Shown here in pieces: positions 1-5,190 of a stretch of DNA of 7,355 nucleotides. Each line of letters begins with the position of its first letter. The stretch's first letter is position 1. Below the pieces are notes generated by a model. That model had not been told where the DNA came from, did no database searches, and saw only the letters and a program-made list of their open reading frames with translations. The DNA is from Christensenella sp. UBA7868 (GTDB lineage Bacteria; Bacillota; Clostridia; Christensenellales; UBA1242), in assembly GCA_002501285.1 (NCBI GenBank), contig DLSG01000067.1, forward strand, positions 206 through 7,560, given 5' to 3'. The translations under genes and the position numbers were made by a program.

Positions 1-46
1 ATCCTTCAAAATCCTTTATTAGTTTATTTTATACTATTTTGTATAA

Positions 47-75
47 ATTATATAAATTAAAGAAATTTTTGTCAA
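47..75 (-). promoter_or_regulatory. Strong sigma-A promoter firing leftward out of the window
   Basis: Read on the minus strand, a perfect -35 box TTGACA (70-75) is followed after exactly 17 bases by a perfect -10 box TATAAT (47-52). Transcription would start near 40 and run off the left edge. Two purine-rich AAGGAT/GAAGGAT stretches (1-20) could be ribosome binding sites for a gene starting just beyond the window. The promoter lies beyond the hairpin that follows the helicase gene, so the next gene leftward probably has its own transcript. The boxes are seen directly; the downstream gene is inferred. Confidence 0.8.
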
Positions 76-404
76 ATAAATAAGCCACCTTTTAAATATT
101 GCAAGAGTAAATAAATTAAAAAATAATCGTAAAATCTTTTAAAAATTTTGCTTTAAACTATTAAAATTTTATGTAAAAATTTTCAAAATTTTTTCTATTT
201 TATTTTAAATTAACATAGTCACATCTATAAATATTTGCTTATGTTTTAAAGATTTTATTAATTTTTTATTAAATTTTGATAAAAAACTATATATTTTTAA
301 GACTTTTATAAACTAATTTATAAAATATACTATTTTTTATGGTATAACTAAACTTGATAAATATTAAACAAAAATTTAAAAATTTTGTTTTTAAAATTGC
401 TAAA
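76..404. other. AT-rich intergenic stretch without a recognisable gene
   Basis: This segment is almost entirely A and T. No open frame of useful length with a ribosome binding site appears on either strand, and I see no tRNA-like or rRNA-like block. It contains an A/T-only imperfect palindrome at 366-390 and a possible extended -10 promoter at 340-348 (listed separately). I see nothing else in it that I can name. Confidence 0.6.
340..348 (+). promoter_or_regulatory. Possible extended -10 promoter for a short rightward transcript
   Basis: TGG followed directly by TATAAC matches the extended -10 pattern TGnTATAAT with one mismatch. No good -35 box lies 16-18 bases upstream. A start near 355 would give a transcript of about 100 bases ending at the hairpin and T-run at 412-450, with no open frame inside. 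In DNA this AT-rich such matches arise by chance, so this is weak. Confidence 0.2.
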
Positions 405-450
405 ATCAAATAAAAAATAGGCACAAAAAGTGTCTATTTCTTTTTTATTT
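405..450. terminator. Hairpin with T-runs on both sides, terminator downstream of the helicase gene
   Basis: Arms at 415-424 and 430-439 (core AATAGGCAC / GTGTCTATT) enclose a five-A loop. Rightward, the arms pair throughout with one G-U wobble and are followed by a run of T (441-454). Leftward, the same position becomes an A-C mismatch, and the T-run is T6-A-T3. It lies about 100 bases past the helicase stop and is the only terminator-like structure there. It probably ends the helicase transcript, although folding favours the rightward strand. Confidence 0.6.
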
Positions 451-542
451 TTTTGTTAAAAATTTTTGATTTGCTTAATTTAATAACCTGGTATTTTTGC
501 ATATAAATTAGAAAAACAAATTTCCTCAATTTTTAAATGGTT

Positions 543-1994
543 TTATTTTCGCCTTGGTTTATTTTCTTTTAGTTTTTTTGATTTATTCTTTCCAAAATCT
601 TTTTTATTGCTATTTTTGTTTTTTATATTTTTTAAGTTTTGAGATTTTTCGTTTTCTTTATCTTTTCTAGTTTTGTTAAATCCATGCTCGCCAGTTTTTT
701 TAGCATTCAAATTTTTAGAATGTTTTGTTCTTTCACTTCTTCTTTCTTTAAAGTTTTTATCCTTTTTAGAAGCAATCTTTCCTTCATTTTTACTTTCTTT
801 TTTTGTTTTTAAATTACCCGATTTTCGATTATCTTTTCCCAAAAAATCAAAATTTTCAGTTTTCGTCTTTACAAAAATTGTTTGATTTGTTTTATCATCT
901 TTTTTAACTTTAAGTTCTATTAAATTATAATCACTAAAATTTTCAAGCAAAAATTCAAGTTGGTTTTGCGAATTAATTAAAGATAAACTCATTCCGCTTT
1001 TACCCGCCCTAGCTGTTCTTCTAATTCTGTGAACATAACTTTCCTTCATCTCGGGCATATCATAATTTATAACACAATCAACATTTTCAATATCAAGTCC
1101 TCTTGACGCCACATCTGTTGCAAGCAAGATATTCGTTTTAGAACTTTTAAAATTATTTATAACTTTTTTACGCTCTTTTAATTCCAAATCTCCATTAATA
1201 AATTCAGTTTCAATTTCTTTATCTTTAAGTTTTTTATAAAGTTCTTCTGTCATTTTTTTCGTGTTTACAAAAACAATAACCTTTTCGTGAAAAAGTGAGC
1301 GTAAAAACTTAACAAGCGTTTCAAATTTTCCTTTTTTTAAACACAAAATATAACATTGTGAAATTTTATCAACAATTTTATTTTCTACGCCTATTTCAAT
1401 TATTTGCGGATTTATTAAATAATTTTTAGACAATTCCTTTATTTTTTCATTAAAAGTTGCACTAAGCATAAAAGTTTGCTTAATTTTAGGACACGCTTTT
1501 TCAATTTTTTTAATATCTTCAATAAATCCCATGTCAAGCATAACATCTGCTTCATCAAGCACTAAAAATTTAAGTTTGTGAAGTTTTAATGTTCGTCTTT
1601 CAATGTGGTCTATCAATCTTCCAGTTGTTCCAACAACAATATTAGCCGTTTTTAACGCATATCTTTGTCTTGTAAAATCGCTTCCACCAAAAACGGCACA
1701 AATATTTAAACCCAGATTTTTACAAAATGGTTCCAAAACTTGTTTTATTTGAATAGCGAGTTCTTTGGTTGGGGCACATATTAACGCCTTTACGCCGTCA
1801 GAATCTATATTATTTAAAATTGGAAGTCCAAAAGCAAGCGTCTTTCCGCTTCCAGTTTCACTTCTACACAATATATCATCACCATTTACTGCAAATGGAA
1901 TAAACTTTTGCTGAACAAGAGTTGGCGAAACAAACCCTAAATTTTTTAGAGTTTCATAAATTTTTTCGTTAAAATTAAAATCTTTAAAATCCAT
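543..1994 (-). CDS. DEAD-box ATP-dependent RNA helicase with a long lysine-rich tail
   Basis: A cytoplasmic ATP-driven RNA helicase of the DEAD-box family, which unwinds short RNA duplexes in ribosome assembly or mRNA decay; its specific target is not evident. Numbered from the chosen start (483 aa), it shows a Q motif (GF..PT..Q, Q28), motif I ETGSGKT (46-52), Ia PTKELA (75-80), DEAD (147-150), SAT (178-180), IV VFVNT and V ATDVASRGLD (292-301). Motif VI is unusual: HRIRRTAR (322-329) replaces the usual HRIGRTGR, although the arginines remain. From about residue 365 the protein becomes a disordered, very basic Lys/Asn/Arg tail of about 115 residues, likely for RNA binding. The start is the second in-frame ATG because GAGGAA sits just before it. 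The first ATG (2006) would add four residues and overlaps that ribosome binding site. The gene diverges from the 67-aa gene, and I see no clear promoter in the 56-base gap. Confidence 0.95.
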   Translation of the reverse strand: MDFKDFNFNEKIYETLKNLGFVSPTLVQQKFIPFAVNGDDILCRSETGSGKTLAFGLPILNNIDSDGVKALICAPTKELAIQIKQVLEPFCKNLGLNICAVFGGSDFTRQRYALKTANIVVGTTGRLIDHIERRTLKLHKLKFLVLDEADVMLDMGFIEDIKKIEKACPKIKQTFMLSATFNEKIKELSKNYLINPQIIEIGVENKIVDKISQCYILCLKKGKFETLVKFLRSLFHEKVIVFVNTKKMTEELYKKLKDKEIETEFINGDLELKERKKVINNFKSSKTNILLATDVASRGLDIENVDCVINYDMPEMKESYVHRIRRTARAGKSGMSLSLINSQNQLEFLLENFSDYNLIELKVKKDDKTNQTIFVKTKTENFDFLGKDNRKSGNLKTKKESKNEGKIASKKDKNFKERRSERTKHSKNLNAKKTGEHGFNKTRKDKENEKSQNLKNIKNKNSNKKDFGKNKSKKLKENKPRRK

Positions 1995-1996
1995 AT

Positions 1997-2002
1997 TTCC
2001 TC
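1997..2002 (-). promoter_or_regulatory. Ribosome binding site that fixes the helicase start
   Basis: On the minus strand GAGGAA lies a few bases before the ATG at 1992-1994. The upstream in-frame ATG at 2004-2006 overlaps no ribosome binding site of its own and would place this motif inside the coding region, so the inner ATG is favoured. Confidence 0.75.
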
Positions 2003-2050
2003 GCATTTATATATTTTGTTAAAATAAAAATTATTGCACAAAATATTATT

Positions 2051-2254
2051 ATGTATTTCAATTATCACGCAAAAGCAAAAAAATTAATAAAAACTGGTCA
2101 ACTAACTTACTATACAATTGTTGACGATTATAACGGAATAAAACCCGCTCTTGTTTTATATTTTAAAAACGACAAACCTATGCCAATTAGACAAAATAGG
2201 TTTGAAGAGTATTTAAAATTACTTGAAAATGAAAATTATTTAAAGGTAGGATAA
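2051..2254 (+). CDS. Small conserved protein with a PMPIR motif, function unknown
   Basis: A soluble 67-aa protein with no signal peptide or membrane segment. The pattern YHAKAKKLIKTG (5-16), then YNGIKPALVLYF (27-38), PMPIRQNRFEEYLKLL (43-58) matches, from memory, a family of small Bacillota proteins often carried in databases under the doubtful label 'thermostable hemolysin delta-VPH'. No haemolytic activity can be inferred, and I know of no established function. The start is chosen because the MYFNYHA opening is typical of the family as I recall it, but no Shine-Dalgarno precedes it. The upstream bases are A/T-only apart from TTGCAC. It diverges from the helicase gene (56 bases between starts), and its last 15 bases overlap the end of the hydrolase gene on the opposite strand. 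That the family motif survives in an intergenic slot favours a real gene. Confidence 0.75.
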   Translation: MYFNYHAKAKKLIKTGQLTYYTIVDDYNGIKPALVLYFKNDKPMPIRQNRFEEYLKLLENENYLKVG

Positions 2255-2842
2255 CATAAACTTTTCCCATTTTATAACCGATTCTTTTCCATGCCCACAA
2301 AAAAGTGAAATATTTTCATCAAGAGAAAATATTATGTCTTTAATTGAATGTTTTATTTTTTCATAATTTCCCGAATATAAGTCGCACCTTCCATAAATTC
2401 CACCAGCAAAAATCGTATCTCCGCAAAACAAGTTATCTTCTATTAAATAACTCATCGAGCCTTCCGTGTGTCCACTCGTTAGAATACATTTTATATTTAA
2501 TCCAATCAAATTAATTTCATCGCCGTCATCTAAATAATAGTCAGGAACAAAGAACATATTTTTTCTTAATCCTAGTAGCGCTGGATTTTCTTTTAAAACT
2601 TCACCGTCAATTCGACTAACATAAACCTTTATTCCGTTTTTTTGAAGATTAGCACACGCCCCAACGTGGTCGAAATGTCCATGCGTTAAGATAACCGCTT
2701 TTATTTCGGCGTTTAAACTTTTTGCATATTCCATTATCCTACTTGCATCAGTCGCTGGATCGATTATAATGCACTGACCATTATTTACGATAAAATAACA
2801 ATTTGTATGCAAAATTCCCAGCACCAATTTCTTAATTACCAT
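2240..2842 (-). CDS. Metallo-beta-lactamase-fold hydrolase, glyoxalase II-like
   Basis: A cytoplasmic metal-dependent hydrolase of 200 aa, close to the usual length of the short bacterial glyoxalase II-like group (YqgX type). The metal ligands are all visible: THGHFDH (53-59, giving H54, H56, D58 and H59), H125 in SGHTEG, D142 in CGDTIF and H184 in CGHG. The N-terminal LGILHTNCY and the post-D142 segment AGGIYGRCDL also fit this group. It lacks the C-terminal substrate-binding helical domain of classical glutathione-dependent glyoxalase II, so its natural thioester is unknown; a low-molecular-weight thiol conjugate is possible. It is the second gene of an operon with the ABC-F gene. The spacing is 8 bases, and its ribosome binding site AGGTG (2848-2852) overlaps the upstream TAG stop, suggesting translational coupling. 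Its end overlaps the 67-aa gene on the other strand, with no terminator visible between them. Confidence 0.93.
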   Translation of the reverse strand: MVIKKLVLGILHTNCYFIVNNGQCIIIDPATDASRIMEYAKSLNAEIKAVILTHGHFDHVGACANLQKNGIKVYVSRIDGEVLKENPALLGLRKNMFFVPDYYLDDGDEINLIGLNIKCILTSGHTEGSMSYLIEDNLFCGDTIFAGGIYGRCDLYSGNYEKIKHSIKDIIFSLDENISLFCGHGKESVIKWEKFMLSYL

Positions 2843-2850
2843 ATTAGCAC

Positions 2851-4419
2851 CTAGTTCAATGTTACATATTCATCATAAGAAATTTGTTTATCAAATTCCT
2901 TTTTATCGTTTAAAACAATTATTCTATTAGCAACTGTACTTAAAATTTCTTGGTCGCTTGTTGTAAACAAAATACAGCCTTTAAAATTTTTCATTCCGTT
3001 GTTTAATGATTGAATGCTCTCTAAATCTAAATGGTTAATAGGCTCGTCCATAATCAAAACATTTCCTGCTTCAAGCATCATTTTAGAAAACATACATCTA
3101 ACCTTTTCACCACCGCTTAAAACATTTGCTTTTTTAATTGCCTCTTCACCAGAAAATAGCATTCTACCAAGCCAACTTCTTAAATATGTTATATCTTTTT
3201 CTTTAGAGAATTGACTTAACCAATCGGTTAGCATCAAATCATTATTAAATAAATTATCATAATTTTTTGGAAGATAAGAATAAGTTATTGTTTTTCCCCA
3301 AATAACTTTTCCTGTGTAATCTGTATCTTTACCCGCCAAAATATCAAATAATGCAGAAGTTGTTGTACTTTGTTCACTAAAAAATGCAATTTTTTCACCT
3401 TTCAAAACGGTAAAACTTACATTTTCAAAAACACCTTTTTTGGTTAAATTTTGAACAGTTAAAACTTCATTGCCAATTTCACGGTCAAATTTAAAATCGA
3501 TGTAAGGATACCTTCTGCTTGATGGTTTGATATCTTCAATAGTTAATTTTTCAAGTTCTTTTTTTCTTGAAGTCGCTTGTCTAGACTTACTTGCATTTGC
3601 GCTAAATCTTGCAATAAAGTCTTGAAGTTCTTTTGCTCTTGCTTCCGCCTTTTTATTTGCTTCTTTTTGTTGACGCAAAATTAATTGACTTGTTTCATAC
3701 CAAAAATCATAGTTTCCAACAAACATTGTAATCTTACCATAATCAACATCACAAATATGTGTGCAAACTTTATTTAAAAAGTGTCTGTTGTGCGAAACTG
3801 TAATTATAGTGTTTGGAAAATCAATCAAATATTCTTCAAGCCAATTTATAGTTTTAGCATCCAAATTGTTTGTTGGTTCGTCCAAAATCAAAATGTCTGG
3901 ATTAAAAAATAATGCTTGTGCAAGCAAAACTTTAACTTTAATTTTGCTGTCCAATTCTCCCATTAGTTTTTGAAAATATTCTCTATTTACTCCAATATTA
4001 TCAAGCAAACTTTCCGCTTCGCTTTCAGCTTCCCAGCCATTCAAATCTAAAAACTCTTGTTCTAATTCGCCTGCTTTAATTCCGTCTTCTTCACTAAAAT
4101 CTTCTTTTGAATATAAAGCCTCTTTTTCGTTCATAATTTCAACAAGACGCTTATGTCCAAGTAGCACAGTTTGTAAAACGGTTTTGTCATTAAACGCATT
4201 TTGGTTTTGATTTAAAACACTCATTCTTTCATTTTTATCAACAACAATTTCACCTTTTGTGGTTTCAATTTCTCCTGACAAAAGTTTTAAAAAAGTACTT
4301 TTTCCCGCCCCATTAGCGCCAATAATTCCGTAACAATTGCCTTTTGTAAATTTTAAATTAACATCTTGGAACAATTTTTTATTTCCAACAATTAAACTAA
4401 CATCTATTGCTTGTATCAT
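2851..4419 (-). CDS. ABC-F ATPase of the YkpA/YbiT type with a degenerate second ATP site
   Basis: A soluble twin-ATPase protein of 522 aa without membrane segments. ABC-F proteins bind the ribosomal E site and act on translation, and some protect against antibiotics; this one resembles the housekeeping YkpA/YbiT branch. ATPase domain 1 has an intact Walker A (GANGAGKST, 34-42), Walker B with glutamate (LILDEPTNNLD, 177-187) and H210. Its signature is replaced by MGELDSKIKV (153-162). An arm-like insertion lies around 88-135. The charged linker between domains (about 250-295, with RFSANASKSRQATSRKK) is typical of this branch. Domain 2 keeps the signature LSGGEK (434-439) and Walker B MDEP (457-460). 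However, its Walker A is SEQSTTTS (348-355), with no glycine or lysine, and the switch histidine position reads S488. The reading frame is continuous. AGGAG at 4426-4430 supports the start. It is the first gene of a two-gene operon with its own promoter. Confidence 0.95.
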   Translation of the reverse strand: MIQAIDVSLIVGNKKLFQDVNLKFTKGNCYGIIGANGAGKSTFLKLLSGEIETTKGEIVVDKNERMSVLNQNQNAFNDKTVLQTVLLGHKRLVEIMNEKEALYSKEDFSEEDGIKAGELEQEFLDLNGWEAESEAESLLDNIGVNREYFQKLMGELDSKIKVKVLLAQALFFNPDILILDEPTNNLDAKTINWLEEYLIDFPNTIITVSHNRHFLNKVCTHICDVDYGKITMFVGNYDFWYETSQLILRQQKEANKKAEARAKELQDFIARFSANASKSRQATSRKKELEKLTIEDIKPSSRRYPYIDFKFDREIGNEVLTVQNLTKKGVFENVSFTVLKGEKIAFFSEQSTTTSALFDILAGKDTDYTGKVIWGKTITYSYLPKNYDNLFNNDLMLTDWLSQFSKEKDITYLRSWLGRMLFSGEEAIKKANVLSGGEKVRCMFSKMMLEAGNVLIMDEPINHLDLESIQSLNNGMKNFKGCILFTTSDQEILSTVANRIIVLNDKKEFDKQISYDEYVTLN

Positions 4420-4437
4420 TTCTTTCTCCTAGCCTTT

Positions 4438-4467
4438 ATTATATCAAAATCTTATTGTTTTAGTCAA
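4438..4467 (-). promoter_or_regulatory. Promoter of the ABC-F/hydrolase operon
   Basis: On the minus strand the -35 box TTGACT (4462-4467) and perfect -10 box TATAAT (4438-4443) are 18 bases apart. TGA directly before the -10 box adds an extended -10 element. Transcription would start around 4431, giving a leader of roughly a dozen bases that consists mostly of the ribosome binding site. This leaves no room for an attenuator or leader peptide of the kind found before antibiotic-resistance ABC-F genes, which agrees with a housekeeping role. Confidence 0.8.
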
Positions 4468-4587
4468 TATAAAACTCCAAATAGATTATATTAAATAAAT
4501 TTAATTTTTTATTTTATTTTAATAGATTGTATAATTTTTTAAATAAAATAATTTTAATTAATAAAACTTAATAACGCATATTTAATT

Positions 4588-4625
4588 AAAAAAACATCTC
4601 AATTTTGTTAATTAAGATGCTTTTT
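4588..4625 (-). terminator. Rho-independent terminator of the TM2 gene
   Basis: Read leftward, GCATCTTAATT (4610-4620) and AATTGAGATGT (4594-4604) form an 11-bp stem with a five-base loop. Flanking A and T runs extend it, and a T-run follows (4588-4594). Two of the pairs are G-U wobbles on this strand but A-C mismatches on the other, so the hairpin is specific to leftward transcription. It starts about 26 bases past the TM2 gene stop and separates that gene from the ABC-F promoter. Confidence 0.85.
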
Positions 4626-4651
4626 ATTAATTTTAATTATTTTTTAACTTT

Positions 4652-4993
4652 TTAGCGTAGAACCATCATAATGTTTTCAAAGTTTTTTTCTTTTGCTTTT
4701 TTATAGCACAAGAAAATATCAACTAATGGCCAAATCCCCAAAGTAAGCCAGCCAAGAAGCAGTTTGCACACCCCAAGACCCGTATCGCCAATAAAGAATC
4801 TATCAACGCCAAGCATACCTAGAAAAATTGAAAGCACTAAAATAGTTAGAGGATTGTAAATTTTAATCATCATTAAACTATCTATACATTTATCATCGGC
4901 TTTTTCTAAACTTCTTTTTAAATTTAATTTTTGTTCCTCTGGAACTTTATCTTGATATAACATAAAAAGCAAATCCACATTAGGCTTTTCCAT
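4652..4993 (-). CDS. TM2-domain membrane protein
   Basis: A 113-aa protein with a charged N-terminal region of about 45 residues, probably cytoplasmic, followed by a TM2 domain of two membrane helices (about 49-63 and 74-95). The turn between them has the hallmark GVDRFFIGD (62-70), and the second helix carries KLLLGWLTLGIWPLVDIF (77-94), both characteristic of the family. A short basic tail KKAKEKN follows. TM2 proteins are widespread small membrane proteins without a settled biochemical function, and I cannot assign one here. AGGAGA (5000-5005) is well placed before the ATG. The gene stands alone, with its own TTGACA/TAAAAT promoter and its own terminator. It diverges from lactate dehydrogenase, and nothing in the sequence ties the two functionally. 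The N-terminal segment shows no domain I recognise. Confidence 0.9.
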   Translation of the reverse strand: MEKPNVDLLFMLYQDKVPEEQKLNLKRSLEKADDKCIDSLMMIKIYNPLTILVLSIFLGMLGVDRFFIGDTGLGVCKLLLGWLTLGIWPLVDIFLCYKKAKEKNFENIMMVLR

Positions 4994-5014
4994 GATTACT
5001 CTCCTTATTTAATT

Positions 5015-5043
5015 ATTTTAACCATAAGTTAAAATATTGTCAA
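5015..5043 (-). promoter_or_regulatory. Promoter of the TM2 gene
   Basis: On the minus strand a perfect TTGACA (5038-5043) is followed after 17 bases by TAAAAT (5015-5020). Transcription would begin around 5008, just ahead of the AGGAGA ribosome binding site, giving a very short leader. Confidence 0.75.
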
Positions 5044-5096
5044 CTAAAATAAACCTTTTAATGCATAAATAATTTTATTGCTTATTTTATTAAAAG

Positions 5097-5125
5097 TTGA
5101 TTATTTTCTTTATTTTTTTTATAAA
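5097..5125 (+). promoter_or_regulatory. ldh: Candidate promoter of lactate dehydrogenase
   Basis: TTGATT (5097-5102) and TATAAA (5120-5125) are 17 bases apart, and the spacer is rich in T. A start near 5132 would leave a leader of about 60 bases before the coding region. I see no convincing Rex- or CcpA-type operator around it, though such sites are hard to exclude in DNA this AT-rich. Confidence 0.5.
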
Positions 5126-5137
5126 AATAGGTAAAAT

Positions 5138-5182
5138 ATGTTTAGAAGATTTAAACAAATCAAAAATTTATTAAATTATTAG
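5138..5182 (+). other. Possible 14-codon upstream open frame in the ldh leader
   Basis: An ATG at 5138 opens a frame for MFRRFKQIKNLLNY whose TAG stop (5180-5182) runs into the AGGAG ribosome binding site of lactate dehydrogenase. A weak AGG lies 6 bases before the ATG, but it would sit at or before the predicted transcription start. A basic 14-residue peptide with no known relative may simply be chance; the placement of its stop is the only reason to record it. Confidence 0.2.
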
Positions 5183-5190
5183 GAGAAATT

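Noticed and set aside
83..95. AAGGTGG-like ribosome binding site on the minus strand
   Set aside because: Only a TTG follows at a usable distance and its frame closes after about a dozen codons; it also lies upstream of the strong leftward promoter.
366..390. A/T-only palindrome as a terminator or origin element
   Set aside because: The arms are imperfect, contain only one G or C each, and similar structures are expected by chance in such AT-rich DNA.
434..502. Leftward 22-codon open frame (MQKYQVIKLSK...) after the helicase gene
   Set aside because: The nearest ribosome binding site-like GAGGAAA is too far from the ATG, the tail is just lysine codons from A-rich DNA, and the frame runs into the terminator hairpin.
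673..885. Rightward open frame opposite the helicase tail
   Set aside because: It is the mirror of the lysine-rich tail (AAA/AAG read backwards as Phe/Leu/Ser), with no ribosome binding site and no family resemblance. The same reasoning removes the frames opposite the ABC-F, ldh and gap genes.
2851..4419. ABC-F gene as a pseudogene
   Set aside because: The second ATP site is degenerate, but the frame is intact at normal length with a good promoter and ribosome binding site, and site one is fully conserved. That argues for a working asymmetric protein.
2851..4419. Antibiotic-resistance ABC-F (Vga/Lsa/Msr-like)
   Set aside because: The conserved linker and flanking motifs match the housekeeping YkpA/YbiT branch, and there is no long regulatory leader upstream.
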